The notes under the pieces: generated by a model
The model's input: only the letters and a program-made list of their open reading frames with translations
What the model was told of the DNA's origin: nothing
The model's database searches: none
Program-made: the position numbers and the translations under genes
Assembly: GCF_022376445.1 (NCBI RefSeq)
Contig: NW_025955057.1
Location: 88,003 to 152,002, forward strand
DNA: 64,000 nucleotides
Direction: 5' to 3'
Source: Fomitopsis serialis
Taxonomy: Eukaryota > Basidiomycota > Agaricomycetes > Polyporales > Fomitopsidaceae
Shown: piece after piece, positions 1-11,859 of the stretch
Position numbering within the stretch: position 1 is the stretch's first letter
Layout of the letters: each line of letters opens with the position of its first letter

Positions 1-1540
1 GTCTATGCATAGAGTACTGACGTATCTTCCACATTTTGCACTTCAGAGTAGCCTGCTAATTTATTAGGTTGTTGTAATATGAGGATCATAGCTTGCAATC
101 ATGAGCAACAGACATTATGGATCTGTTTCTTACTTGGTAAATTGCCAAGTTGCTTATCAACATGATCTGAATACTAATGAGCAGTGTTACTGGTTTGTAT
201 TGATAGTAACATAGAGCAAATAGATTGGGAATGTTGCAAATAAGTAAGGAGATCCTCTAGATCAACTAGAACTCAGGGAAGGGGAATCTGGGGGGTTGAC
301 TACAGTAACCACTACTCAGTTGGGACTTGCTGTCAGTGCTGTTGTACAAGTATTAGCCCTTGATCAGAGAAATTCTGACACCAAAGGATGTCTTTCAGTA
401 GATTGTTAACAGTACTTCCCCAAGTCCAAACCAATCAACAGTGGAGGATGGAACCAATATACAGAGGAGAAGTATACCAGTAAGGAATTCTGAAAAAGGC
501 CTGTCAAGAATTGATGTGTTATACAAGGAATACAACCAAAGAATGTGCAGTTTGCTCTCACCATAAGTGAACAGTTACCAGACACTGACCAGTAGTACAA
601 AGCCATACTAAGGTATGTTACTGGAATGGAGCTCAGCTCCTGAGTCAATAGTAATGGGCTCATGTAGTACAATGTGAAGCAATGTATCACCATAGTAAGT
701 GCCATCAAGACTGATAGAGTCATGGGCAGGATTGATCACTGATGAATTGAAGGTACACTGGCATAAGAGTACAGAAGTCTGGTGGCTCATAAATTGCAGA
801 TAAATCAGAGGATATTCAAAGAGCACTATGGCATGTTGATGAGGGCTGTGATGTTGACGCCATATTACCATATATGGAAGGTAAGTCATATCACCATGTA
901 CAAGCATCAAATTAGCCAACCCTTGCCCATTCTGGGCTATGTTGTGGCACCATAAGGCATTTTGGGATGTCTGACACACATGGCTATACTGCATGGGTCA
1001 TGTGCTCCATATCTAGGGTGAAAATGAGCAGTTTGAATTCTGCAAAGTCACTTGTGATTTTTTGTATTTTGCATTTTCTGGCCTAACTGTCCATTACTGG
1101 GGCCCAACAAAATTACTACAGGCTCTATGAAACATGGGTTACAAGTTGACTACATAATCACCATATCCATTTGTGGGTGCTTACTGTTACAAAAAGCCAT
1201 TGATTGTATTGAAGCCCAGTGCTGCTGGTGAGGTCACATGCCATGTTCACCACTTTCCATATTGGGCTCCAAGCTAGACATTACAGGAGCCCCAAGTCCA
1301 TGGGGAATTGTCAGCCACAGCACTTGTTTGGGTGTGTTGGTGCAAGTCACATTGTCTGGGAGTCTGATATTTGAAACTCAGCTAATGTGAGCATAGTAAG
1401 TGTTACTTATCTCTGCTTATCTGGTGCTCAAACAGTCACGTGCACTGTGGGAAAACCTGCCACATTGGGCTCCATGCTAAGTGTTACATCCCCTCCAGTC
1501 ATAAGAACAATTCCTTTGTACCTCAGGGATCATAATTCCT
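1..1540. repeat. Repeat family A, permuted copy
   Basis: AT-rich, apparently non-coding repeat. Bases 1-778 are nearly identical to 29644-30420, while 779-1540 match 28433-29190. The two blocks are therefore in the opposite order from the copy at 28.4-30.4 kb. The end near 1400-1535 shares a terminal module (CACGTGCACTGTGGGA core, ending CCTCAGGGATCATAA) with the family B repeats. Short ORFs are conserved between the copies only because the DNA is; no protein family is recognisable. Confidence 0.8.
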
Positions 1541-3090
1541 TCATAACTCAGGGATGTCAGTTGGTGCGGGACATTGGAGCCAATGGCTTGATCTCCCAAT
1601 TGCACGGACACGGAAGATGGTTGAACTTGTACATGACCTCAAGATCCCTGGATGACAGTGTGAGAGCTTTGGGTCTGCTCCCCAGCCTGAGTCTTATACC
1701 CTATCTCAGATGCATGAATTAAGAGATCTGATTGGGCTCACCTTTTTTGCCTGCATAGCAAGATCATGTATCATGATACACACACAGACATGGATGGGTT
1801 TCCCTGCCATGTACTATCCTCACCCTGATACCAGGGAGTTGTACCCAGGGTTGGAATACATGAGTAGGCATGTGGCACTGCTGCATGCATCTTCATTGCA
1901 TAAGAACAGCTTGATTGAACAACACCCAGGGCCTTAGTCTCCCCCTTGATGTTGGTCTCATCACAGCTGACAGACATACATGAGAGATCATGATGTCTGT
2001 AAAATGGAGCATGGGGGGGACATACACATCTATAATCCAGATTCAAATGAGCTGTGGAATCATTGAAGGCAGCATGCACACCCAGAGGTCTTTGTGGTGC
2101 CTTTTGAAGTTGATTTCAACCCAGTCCTTGAACTTTTGCAAAAGCTCAGGAAGATACCATAGCATGGATGACATGAGCCTCAGGTATGCATACACATAGC
2201 AACTCACCTGTTGTATTCTTTCGTTACTCCCTCATTCACTCCAGCAGCAATCTTGTCCATCTATCAAGGACAACACTATCATTCAACTCTAGAGATCCTT
2301 CATTACAGTGGTCGACATGGCCCTCTGCAATGGGCTGCCACCAATGCACACCTTGCCGGTGCTGTAGACCTCCTGGATCTTGCTGTAGCTGACAGTGTAC
2401 CCTTGAGGGGCCCCTTTGTGCTTGCACATTGTGGGAGGTCCAGGCATGCCGGTTATAAAGATGATGAGTAAAACTGAGCTGGATTTGCTGGCCCACAGAG
2501 CCTTATTTGTGGTTGGGCTGAGCCACACCTTTGGCCACTCTTACTTGATTGGCGCCAATGTGGGCACCCATTGTGGACCTTGTGCTACCTTGCAACCTAC
2601 AAGTTCAGAGCTTTTGATGTCACTTGGGCTTTAGGTGAGAGTTCTCACTTGTCAATCAAACATTTCACATCACAAATATGAAGGCCACATGCCTGATGGA
2701 GGAATGAGGTTAAACACAAACTCTCAGTACCCTCAGGGTACAGGTCAGCACTATTATTGTACAACAATTGAGGTCATGGATTGGTATGCAACCACGAGTG
2801 CTCACCACATATCATACAGGACAGACTGATGTTGGTAAAGAACTCAGAACATCACTCTTGTACTGAGAAGGGCTATGAGGCAGAGAGAGAAGGAACACAG
2901 GAGAGAAAATGATCACAAGAGAGAAAAATACAGTGTCATTGCTCCCTGGCTCTAACTATCCTTTTCCCCTTTCAGTCATTGACAGACTCATCAGCCAATC
3001 ACTTCAACAGGGAGGTTGTATATTCTGTGTATGTCAAAGCTATGTGTCCCCATTGACATGACCAAAAAGAACACAAAAGCCACACAAAAA
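1541..3090. repeat. AT-rich degenerate repeat DNA
   Basis: No gene is recognised here. Bases 2035-2260 are homologous, in inverted orientation, to 53815-54035. In the shared block the reverse strand of this copy (and the plus strand of the other) could encode a short peptide with FKDWVE and LPSMIPQLI, which may be a relic of a mobile-element gene I cannot identify. 2830-3090 holds nothing recognisable. Confidence 0.45.
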
Positions 3091-3796
3091 CCCAACCGTG
3101 AGGTCAAGCAGTGGTATGCGAGGCCTCTGCGTCTATGAGATGTACGGGGGACTGTACAGTGGTCTAGGTAAGAAGGAGGAGGACGGACAAGACTCCAAAC
3201 AACACGTGAGAGCTTCGAAGATGTCGAAGACTGTTCGAAGACGAGGGCTAAGCCTCAAAGGTAGGAGGTAGGTTCTCGACAGACATGTCGGGCAAAAGGT
3301 AACAAGGGAGGCGAGCGACAGCAGTAGAAGAAGTGTAGAGCCTCTCGGGGCAACTACGAGCGGACGAGCGTACTGGTGAACTGACTGACTTGCTGACTGG
3401 CTGACTTCGAACATGTACGAGCTGACTGACGAACTTCTGACTTGCGAACGGACTGACTGACGAACCTTGCCGGCGCGAGGTGAGTTTGAGAGGGTAAGGG
3501 GGTCTCTGAGATTTGGAGGGAACAAGTCAAGGTATATACAGGAAAATACGGTCCGAAGACCAAGAGAGCCAAGGAATTCCAAGAAATGATGAAGGAGAGT
3601 GATAAGAAAAACAACCAATCAGAGAATGTCACAACGCTCGACCCGGACCTACTAACACATGAGAGAACACAACTCGGCCTTCCGTGGCTTCCGAACAGCG
3701 GGCGACCATCCCCGAACGGCGAAGGTCATAACCGGAGCCGGGGACAGTCCTCAAAGATATGAGACATCCGCGGGAGGTCGCCTGACTTACACGAAC

Positions 3797-4503
3797 ATGC
3801 CGCATCTCGACCCAACTTCCGAAGTGTATGCTGCCCGCTACTATTGCCTCCTTGAGGTCCTCAAAGCCGAGGGACTTGTTGAGCCGCGATACGATGCCAA
3901 CAGTCCTGGAGAGTGGCTGGCTTGGGCCCACGGAGTCTGTTGGATGATCATACGTGCATCCAAACCTAGACTATCCTCCGAACCATCAAACCGACCTTCG
4001 AACAGCACTTCTTGTTCGAGTCTCGCAGCCGGGCCATCCTGCTAGCGAACGACACACTTCCTGCTCCTAGGTCGTTCCCCGAGATCGACGAGTTGATGTG
4101 TTACCTTGACAAGGTCTTCCACCGCGATGGCAACCAGGGGGACATCCTAGGTTTGGCCTATCCTACGATTGCCTGGTCCGAGACCTTGGTGCTGCTCGAA
4201 CAGGTCAACCAGGCTGAGTGTCGTCCTCTCGCGAACCCGCAGTATCAGCGCGAGTCGTTGATCCTTTCCGACTTCTGCCAACTGCCCGACAACCTCGAGT
4301 CCATGGGTCGAGTGATTCACAACATCGCAGTCGACCAGTGCCGCATGCACGGCACCCTTGTCGGATTGCTCGAAAGCCTGCTCGAGCGCGTCAACACTGA
4401 CCGTGGCTTCGACACCGGTCCGTCTGTTTGTAGGGGTAGGGGTGGTGGTCATGGGTGTGGGAGTCGAGGGCACAGGCACGAGAGTTGCCGAGGCCATCAC
4501 TAG
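3797..4503 (+). pseudogene. Unknown fungal ORF, paralogue 1 (two exons, probably decayed)
   Basis: I do not recognise this family. An N-terminal segment (start MPHLDPTSEV) carries EWLAWAHGVCWMI. After a likely intron that begins near 3954, a second segment starts FESRSRAILL and runs to a low-complexity Gly/His/Arg tail. The order WLAWAHG, intron, F-[ED]-SRSRA is repeated in the ORF at 5172-5969, so these are tandem paralogues in the same orientation. The best donor (C|GTGCAT) and acceptor (ending GAACAG near 4000) do not keep the reading frame by one base, which suggests decay or a missing base. It lies in a GC-rich island (about 3.1-6.2 kb) inside AT-rich repeats and may be transposon cargo. 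No function can be assigned. Confidence 0.45.
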
Positions 4504-5171
4504 TTTGTTGGACCTAGCTGTGTACTTGCCTGTTGTGGTGATTGCGAGTCCCCGGTGCGTGGACGACACGGAAGGGAATTCTAGGTATCAGTGAAAACGA
4601 TCGGTGGGGGCCGTTGGTATGAGTTGACAGTTGGCGGAGGGAGCGAGCGAGGTCTGTGGTACCTCGCGGAGGAAAGGGGTAAATGGAGAGATGCAGCGCA
4701 CACTTCGCCCGTGCTGTCCTTTGGTGAAAACTGCCCCTCCTAAGCCGACTTACTCGATAATCTTCCTTCCGACACTCCTAAACTGAACCTTCCTCGATCC
4801 TGAGCCTGAGCCTAACCTTTGCGACTTTCCTTAGCCTGAGCGTGAGCCTGAGACGAAACCTAAAGCCTGAGATTGCCCGGTGCAACCTAGATACGAAGTC
4901 CTCAGAGGTAGTGGTAGGTAACTCCCCCTCCTCCCCTCCGTCCCCCTTTCTAAGTCTCCTCCCGCCACCGTTTTCCCACGTCCTAACCTCGCTGGCACCC
5001 GTTCCTCTCCTCTCCCGTTCCTTCCACACCCGCCGTGTCTCCTTCCGACCCCTCGCTGTACCCTTCTCCAGCTCCTTCCGCTCCCTCTGCCTCCTTCCGA
5101 CGCCTCGCCGTACCCTCCTCCAGCTCCTTCCACTCCCTCCGCCTAGCTCTCAGTGTTCCCCACCATCTGCA

Positions 5172-5969
5172 ATGCCTGCCGATGCTCCCCTGAAGCCGTC
5201 CACCATCGTCTTCACCACCCGGTTCTACCGCCTCATCAATCTTCTCCGCGACAAACATGTAGTGGAGCCTTGCCTGAACCCTGATAGCGACCACGAATGG
5301 CTTGCCTGGGCCCACGGAGCTCAGTGGTTAATTGTGCGTCTTTTCCTTCGTCCTGATTCCCGATCGCCCCTCTAAGCAGCCGTCCTCCCCCCGCAGTGAA
5401 TGCTCTTTGACTCTCGTTCCCGTGCGGTAGCCCACGGCGATGCTTCCCTTCCGCTCATCCGCCGCTATCCTGACGTGCAGGAGCTGATCGAGTACCTCGA
5501 CCAAGTCTTCCTCACTCTTCCGTCGCAGCATAGCTACGTGGGCAAACCCTTCCCTTTGATTGCCTGGGCCCCAAATCAGGTCACCGCCGAGCAGGCCGAT
5601 GCCAAGATTGGTCGTCCCCTCCTTCCAGTTCGCTACTTGGAGCGTCCCTTACAGCTCTCATCCTACCGTGCTTCTTCCGACAGCCTCAACAGCCTCCTTA
5701 CTCGGTTCCAGGGCCTCCTTGATGAGTGCCGCACCACTAACCGCAACACTCGTTCACAAGCTGTTCGTATCGCCCGACTCGGCCTGAATATGGTCGAGGG
5801 TGGTGTCCACGACTTGCACACCCGCCTGTCGGAGGGAGTCTACGTCCCAGACAGTTACTCCGGGGTACCTCACCGCCTGTGGTTCGCGCCTGTTAGGGAT
5901 GTCGATGATCTGGAGGAAGGAGAGGATGAGGATGCCATGGGGGAGGAGCCTGTTGTCCATGTACTGTAG
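5172..5969 (+). pseudogene. Unknown fungal ORF, paralogue 2 (two exons)
   Basis: Tandem paralogue of the ORF at 3797-4503. Exon 1 starts MPADAPLKPS and contains EWLAWAHGAQWLI. A GT-AG intron is visible at about 5333-5397. The acceptor leads into TGA before ATGCTCTTTGAC, exactly where paralogue 1 has CAC, so the spliced frame meets a stop. The second segment (MLFDSRSRAV, from 5400) stays open for 189 codons and ends in an acidic tail (DDLEEGEDED). The upstream region 4880-5160 is a strong pyrimidine-rich tract, as in many fungal promoters. Either exon 2 is used as a separate ORF or the gene is dead. Family and role are unknown. Confidence 0.45.
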
Positions 5970-6268
5970 CCGTCTTCCTCCCGTGTGTTCTTCTATTGGT
6001 TGTCCTTCCGCCGAGTCGTCCTTCCGCCAATGGATGTCGCTTCACTCCGCATTGCCTGGGCCTGAGTGTGTGTGTCGTTCCGGGGTCGTACCGCTGCTCC
6101 CATGTGGGCCTTCCCCACACCGTAGTCCTACCAATGTAGTGACTCTTCTAAACCGCATAACTTCGCCACTAAGGGTTCTGAACACAGACACTTGAGCTTT
6201 GAACATCGTGCGGTTCCCTCGAATGGATGAGTAGTGCGTCGACTGTACTGACTTAGTATACCGCTGTA

Positions 6269-7420
6269 TCAACCGTAAGTTGCATTATCGGTGGGTAGGT
6301 GAGCTAGGGGCTCATCACCGTAGTTCGAATTTGGCCAACTATTGCCCTCATACTGAACCACTACTGTATTGAATCTTGCCATGTCTGTTCCACACACCAG
6401 TTTGGCTTTGACAGTGTCATGTTCAAATTGAGTGTTGGTAAGAGGAATTGTCATGAACTTGAAGTTATGGAAGACATCCAGATACAAGAACAGTAGGTAT
6501 GTGCTTGCCATGTCAAGCACTGTCAGGGTAGGGTGATGGCCAAGTTTGAGCAAGTATATGTATTGATTCAAGGCTTTGGTCAACCTGCAAGCATTGTGTT
6601 TGTCTGTGATTGACTGGATCAGTTGCTGGACTACTGAGGGTTGCTTGGGCATCATGGGATGGTGTGGGTGGACTTCTGGAGGGACACAAGAGTCTTCAGC
6701 ATTGCTAGAGTCCTCTCAAAGCCTCTGGCAAAGTGTCCAAAACATTGATATTTCTTCCTGGCAGTCTGTCCACTTGACCATCTGTGGATGATTGGATACC
6801 TGCCAAGCTTTCCTTGTGCAGTTGATGTGCAAGTGTTTGAATATTTTGGTACTGTAGTTGTCCGTTGTACCAAGGTTTCAAATAGAGTCAATATAGTGGT
6901 GTAAGGAATGGAACTTGGGGATGTCAAGGTGCTCCCAGATACCAACAGTCTTCAAGATAGACTTGTTCTTGTGGTAAGTCTACAATGTGTCATTAATGTA
7001 TGACAGGGTCGTCTCATTGTGAGTTGGATACTGTACTATATAAATGAAATCAAGCAGTGTGTGGAAGGTGCAAATGACAGTGTTAGGGACCTGACCTACA
7101 AGGCACCCCAGAAGGATGCAAGCCATATCTTTGCACTCACTTCCAGATACCTGTGAGAGGGCAGAAATCCTGTTCTTGAAGTGTTGGGTTCCATACACGG
7201 GCAGAAGACACTGAATGTGCACATCAAGTTCCTTCTCATCCATAAGTCAAGCTGGTGGAGGACATTGGGGGTGATGCACATGTGGATGTTGGTAAAGGGT
7301 AGGTCTTTCCAAAATGGCTCAATAATGTAGCCAGAGATGTTGAACTCCTTGCACACATTGAAGAATGGTGTCAAGCCCTTCACACCTTTCACCTTCACCT
7401 TGCATAAACTGTTGAGTGTC
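6269..7420 (-). pseudogene. Plavaka-type (CACTA-like) transposase, decayed C-terminal part
   Basis: Read in shifting frames on the minus strand, this segment preserves the order of blocks I associate with basidiomycete Plavaka transposases. An upstream block has EPFWKDLPFTNIHMCITP and LHQLD (7230-7320). Next come HFKNRISALSQVSG and CKDMACILLG (7090-7190). A block IPKFHSLHHYID with TTDNYST follows near 6850-6930. A late block has LYLDVFHNFKFM and RFNTVVVQ (6340-6500). Stops and frameshifts interrupt it, so it is inactive. The N-terminal part is missing: the sequence stops at the repeated motif at 7471. No terminal inverted repeats were found around it. The family assignment rests on remembered motif patterns. 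Confidence 0.7.
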
Positions 7421-7470
7421 CAGAGCTGGTGTCATGGAGTCCTTGGTGCATCTTCTCCAAGGGCAGACTT

Positions 7471-7525
7471 GCTGGGGAGTGGGCCATGCATGGCAATACA
7501 ATCCCAGTTGGATTGTCTATGTCAA
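7471..7525 (+). repeat. Conserved ~45-bp breakpoint motif, copy 1
   Basis: Carries GCTGGGGAGTGGGCCATG followed by TGGCAATACAATCCCAGTT. The same motif occurs near 25542, 27511, 29526, 46094 and 50370, each time next to unrelated sequence. Here it truncates the Plavaka relic. It may be the terminus of a transposable element. Confidence 0.65.
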
Positions 7526-7549
7526 AAAAATCAGATAATATTAGAAATG

Positions 7550-8605
7550 GCCCAGGCAATGTGATTGAAGCTGTCTATGCCATCATTTTGACATCAGATA
7601 AGATACCATCCTCAATAACCTGGTAAGATGGTTGCTGTGGCCCCAGTGAGCTGATTTATATAGCTTGCTACACCACTCTAGGAACTACTCATGTAGTGGA
7701 CATCCCCATAAGATGATAGTGTAAGTACAGATGTATGTATGTATACCCTGTATGTGTCTATGTTCAAGAGAAAGCCAGTGGCTGGATAATTGCCATATGG
7801 AGTATGTGACCTTCCCAAAGAAAAATCCAGCACAAACAATTCAGCACAAACAGGGGCATGTAGGGCCCAGAAAATGCAGAAAATCTATGAAATATATAGA
7901 ACATCAAATACAAGTGTATGATTGCTTTGAGCTGCAATGGTCACTGTTACATTGTATACAAGGGCCATATTATGGCAAAAGATACTCAGATTACCCATTA
8001 TAGTCCTTATTACCTGTACTATAGAAGCTACTGAGTGGTCCACAGTGTCTCAACCACACATATACATTACAGTGTACACATAGCCCATATTTGAGTCATG
8101 AACAATCACTTTGAATCTGCAGAGGCACTTGTGCATTTTTTGTTTTGCATTTCCTGGGTTAGCCAGCCACTGTATGCACTCAGAAGAATTTTTGTATACT
8201 CTCTGGATGAAGGGCTATCAGATGAGCATTCTATGTATACTGTGATTTGTTATTAACTGGGACTACAAGTGGTCTACAATGTGTGAGCGCTTGCAGGCTG
8301 ATGTTCACCAGTTTCCTTATTGGGGGAACTGCTAAGGTGTTTCATGGGCCTCATATCCATAACAGAGTGCTTAACCACTGCATTTGTTTGTTTCTGTTGG
8401 TGCAAGTTGTGTCATCTGGGAGTCTGAAATTTCAGACTCAGATAAGCAGCCCCTACTAATGGTTACTTATCTCTGTGTATCGGGGTGGCTGCAAGTCACG
8501 TGCACTGTGGGAACAAACTGCCATTCCGGAGGAATCACTAAGGCATTTCATGGTGGTCCATCATGAGAACAATACCCTCATACCTCAGGGATCATAATCA
8601 CGCTG
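7550..8605 (+). repeat. Repeat family B, copy 1
   Basis: About 1.05 kb, homologous along its length to 34145-35215 (direct) and partly to 54040-54720 (inverted). It ends in a module holding a perfect 20-bp palindrome (GAGTCTGAAATTTCAGACTC, 8420-8439), a TTACTTATCTCTG block, CACGTGCACTGTGGGA and the terminus CCTCAGGGATCATAA. There is no coding capacity. Confidence 0.8.
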
Positions 8606-8692
8606 TCAGAGCCTCAACAAAAGTTCAACTGCCCATTTAGGACTGCATTTTCATCACTGATACTGACATTGCAGGTGAGAGCTGCACCCAGT

Positions 8693-8793
8693 CCTCACAA
8701 AACTTGCACATACCCTTGACATACCCTTACCCTTGTGAAGGGTACCATACCCTTGAGGGTAAGGGTAAGGGGGCAGCAGGAGAACATTGATGT
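8693..8793 (-). repeat. GGGTA-rich fragment related to 37590-37690
   Basis: The reverse complement (TTACCCTTACCCTCAAGGGT and AAGGGTAAGGGTATGTCAAG) matches 37590-37690, which is the subterminal part of a TIR element end. This copy has lost the TIR itself and is a truncated remnant. Confidence 0.6.
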
Positions 8794-8949
8794 CAGGGCA
8801 AATGTGAAAAGGAATAGTGGTGTGAAAAGGAGTGGTGGTACACTGTAGCAGCCAGTTCAAATCCACTGTTACGACAATGTCCGTTTCATTTTATTTTACT
8901 TCGTCAACTTGTACTATACTAATGTGAGTGCAACCTCACACGAGCACTA

Positions 8950-11068
8950 GTGCATTGCAGGGGTTCGGGTAACCCACGAGGGTCGCGGGTAGGGGTACTC
9001 GCGGGTAGGGGTCCGGGTAGTGATTTCTGTACCCGCATACCTGCCCTGCAGTCGTGCGGGTATTGCCAAAAGCGGCAACCCTGCGAGCGCCCAAACTCGC
9101 GGGGATGCCCCGGTTCCCCCGGCCTGTCTCTCTCCATCCACCAGGTCGACTCGTGCACGGCCTCAAGTGCCGCAACATGGTGTACGCGCACGGCGAGCTC
9201 CCATGGCATAGGCCCTCGCGCAGACGAAGCCGATGAACACCATGGGCCTGGCCGCTGCCACGAACAGATGCAGACGTGCCGTGTGGACGACGAACGGACA
9301 GCAGGTGTACATGAGGAGTGGACGGGCAAGGGCGAGGGTGAGGGCGAGGGCTAGGGTAACAGCGAGGGTGACAGCGAAGGCCAGGTGAGTCCAGGCAGGC
9401 GCAAGTGGGCTTGCTAACAGGAAGTACAGGACGCGGTGATGTGCCGCATGACACGCACAACAACCGCGAGCACGCAGGGCCAATGCCCTGCGTGCAGGCA
9501 CGGCCGACGAACAAGTAGCGGGCAGAAGAGCGAGCAGGCGGCAGGACACGCTGACCGCGAGCGCGCTGGGCAAATGCCCAGCACGCAATCACCGTGACGG
9601 CCGACGAACGCGCGCAAAGCGGGCGGGTGGGCGGGCGAACCGGGTGACGGAAGACCAGGCGTGGACGAGCAATGCACCGGTCATGCAAGCGAGCGGAGGG
9701 TGGGAGAGCGGGTGGACGAGCAGGGTGGACGAGCAGGCGGGAGAGTGGGCGGGAGAGCGGGCGGGGACAGTGCAGGGGCAGAAGCAGTGCACACGCGGGC
9801 GACGAGTGCGCACGGCAAACACCCCACACGCAGACGCAGTCGACCAACGCACCACAAACCCGGGCGCAGCGACGACCAGACGGCAGGCGTGGATGACGAG
9901 TGGAGTGCGAGGAAGGGTGGTTGGCTGGCGGGGACGGGCGAGAGCGTGGCGAGGGCGAGGGCGAGGGCGAGGGTCTGCAGGTGTGAGGGCAAGGGCAAGG
10001 GTCTGCAGGTACGTGCAGACACACGCGAGCAACCTCACTAACCGCAGGCACAGGAGGCGGCCACCGGCGACGTGCGTGACGACTGCGAGCACGCAGGGCC
10101 AATGCCCTGCGTGTAGGCACGGCAGACGAACGCGAGGATGGGCGACAGCACACATTGACCGCGAGGGCGTTGGGCACACATGCACGGCCGGAGAACGGGC
10201 AGGGGTTGCGGACAGCCAGGCGGGAGAGCGGACAGACGACCGGCGACCGCACTCACGTCAATTGCGAAGCGGACGAGCGGGTAGACGAGCGGGCGAGTGC
10301 ATGGGTGAGTGAATGGACGAGCGTGCGGGCAGATGGGCACAGGGTGTAACGGGTGGACCGACACCAGGGCGCGTTGTCGTGCAGCACGACACCCACGGTG
10401 ACCGTGAACGCACAGGGCGAATGCCCAGCACGCAAGCACAGCCGGCAAGTGGATCGTGCGCGGTTGCGCGACGACGCACGGCACGCAAGCACAGCTGATG
10501 GACGAACCATGTGCGCGTGAGCGAGAGACGTGAGATGGTGACGGAGGGCAGGGCGAGGGTGTGCGCAACACACGCCGACTGCGAGCGCGTAGGGCCAGCA
10601 CCCTGTGCAAATGCAGCCAACGAGTGCACCGCGGATACGGGCACAGCCGCAAGCAGGTGGGAGCGCGTACGGACGGCGCATGCAGACAGGAAGGGTCCGG
10701 ACGGGGGCGAGCGGACACTCCCGTCTGCGAGCGAAGGGGTGGGGTGAGCTGATGGAGGGAACACATGAGCACGAGCGCGAGTGCGGGGGACTGCGAGCAC
10801 AGAGGATGGCAAGTGGGGAGAACAGCGACAGCGGAGGGTGTGTCCGTGACATACCCACTCACTCGCTCGCCTGCACGACTGCCTCTCGTGTTCTTGTCCA
10901 CTCGCCCACTCGCCCACTCGCCCACCCATCCGCTCACCGACCCGCCTACCGGCCCACAGACCCGCCATACCCGCACGTGACCCGTACCCGCACAGCGGGT
11001 CTGGTACCCGGGCAGGTACGGGTACGGGTAAGCCCCTGGACACCCGGGGGTTTACCCCTGCAATTCAC
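8950..11068. mobile_element. Nested GC-rich non-autonomous TIR element (2119 bp)
   Basis: Terminal inverted repeats GTGCATTGCAGGGGT (8950-8964) and ACCCCTGCAATTCAC (11054-11068, 14/15 complementary) are flanked by TA on both sides (8948-8949, 11069-11070). Both subterminal zones are rich in CGGGTA/TACCCG words. The interior is low-complexity, very GC-rich DNA with GCGAGG runs. Several long ORFs on both strands (up to 438 codons) are Arg/Pro/Ala-rich composition artefacts without any transposase motif. A terminus with an identical 15-bp TIR exists at 37557. TA duplication is compatible with Tc1/mariner-like or related transposition, but the superfamily is not shown. Confidence 0.75.
9460..10625. 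repeat. Dispersed ~50-bp hairpin repeats inside the TIR element
   Basis: At least six related units (about 9465, 9555, 10082, 10157, 10400, 10577) follow the plan GACYGCGAGCRCGY-hairpin-GGCACRGC. The hairpin is CGCAGGGC-CAAT-GCCCTGCG or CTGGGC-AAAT-GCCCAG. Sequence differs between units while pairing is often kept. Confidence 0.6.
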
Positions 11069-11525
11069 TAACAAGCACGCACCCTCGGCATCCAGCTCGC
11101 TCTGTACCCGGTCCGGTTCAACCCGGACTATCACATGTACTCTGTGACTCATTCTGACTCCCTCTGACTTGGTATGACTCACACCCCTGACTCCTAGTGA
11201 CTCATCCCTCCCCCTCTCGTCGCTGATTGGCTTACTCTACCTGACTCGTCCTGGATCCTGCCCTGAACACCTCATGTATATAAGCCTGTGTACTTTAGAG
11301 GTCGAACCCTCAGTTCGACCTGGTTTGATCTATAGAAGTGTCCTGCTTTGCAATACTCCAGTGTGAACGACACCCCGCTCGACCTGCTAGACATGCTTAG
11401 CAGTGTCTGTGAACCATCCTCTACCGCCACAAAGATGATTGAACAGCCTAAGACCCGAGCTTAAGGGTTAGGTTGTGAGGGTTAGGTTGTGAGCTAGTGC
11501 TCAGGGTGTCACACTTTGCGTAACA

Positions 11526-11859
11526 TCCACAACTCCAACATATGCATCTGAACAGGCAGACTGCAATCAGGCAAATACAGTCAGCTTCAAGTTATGACTG
11601 GATAATGTGAAGCAAGTGTGCATGAGGTACTCATTTTGCATGTAAGTGTCCCAGATAATGATGAGATTGGCATATTTTAACTAATCTACACAGCCAAGGA
11701 ACCATTTGCATTCCTAGGGTTTAAATGTAAATCCTGTTTTCTATCTGACATCCTCAGATGGGCCTGATTGCAATGAAACTGTACAGCTAGTAGGCAATGC
11801 CCCTCCCACACACACAACTAATGGTACCATGTATTCATCACGACGTACATTACAATCCG
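11526..11859. other. Intergenic, no gene seen
   Basis: AT-rich spacer between the solo LTR and the 3' end of glycogen synthase. It probably holds the transcript end of that gene. No other signal was recognised. Confidence 0.4.

Larger units (their letters stand above)
8867..11525. mobile_element. Solo LTR (about 538 bp) split by a nested DNA transposon
   Basis: The ends are TGTTACG (8867-8873) and CGTAACA (11519-11525), a 7-bp inverted repeat of TG...CA type. A 5-bp target duplication TCCAC flanks it exactly (8862-8866 and 11526-11530). Removing the nested element leaves 83 + 455 bp, a normal LTR length. The right part contains TATATAAG (about 11276), a 9-bp-stem hairpin (11299-11321) and two GGGTTAGGTTGTGAG units near the end. 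No internal retrotransposon domains are present, so this is the product of LTR-LTR recombination. The retroelement family is not determined. Confidence 0.75.

Noticed and set aside
406..723. Minus-strand ORF of 105 codons conserved at 30050-30367.
   Set aside because: Conservation reflects near-identical repeat DNA; no motif or codon-like substitution pattern was evident.
3109..6266. Possible hAT-like TIRs CAGTGGTATGC / GTATACCGCTG bounding the GC-rich patch.
   Set aside because: Only 9 of 11 bases match and no 8-bp target duplication is present; could be chance.
8936..10976. Open frames up to 438 codons in the GC-rich TIR element.
   Set aside because: Arg/Pro/Ala/Ser composition artefacts of low-complexity DNA on both strands; no transposase motif.
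11460..11500. Interstitial telomere (AGGGTTAGG words).
   Set aside because: Only two 16-bp GGGTTAGGTTGTGA units, not TTAGGG arrays; they lie inside an LTR.
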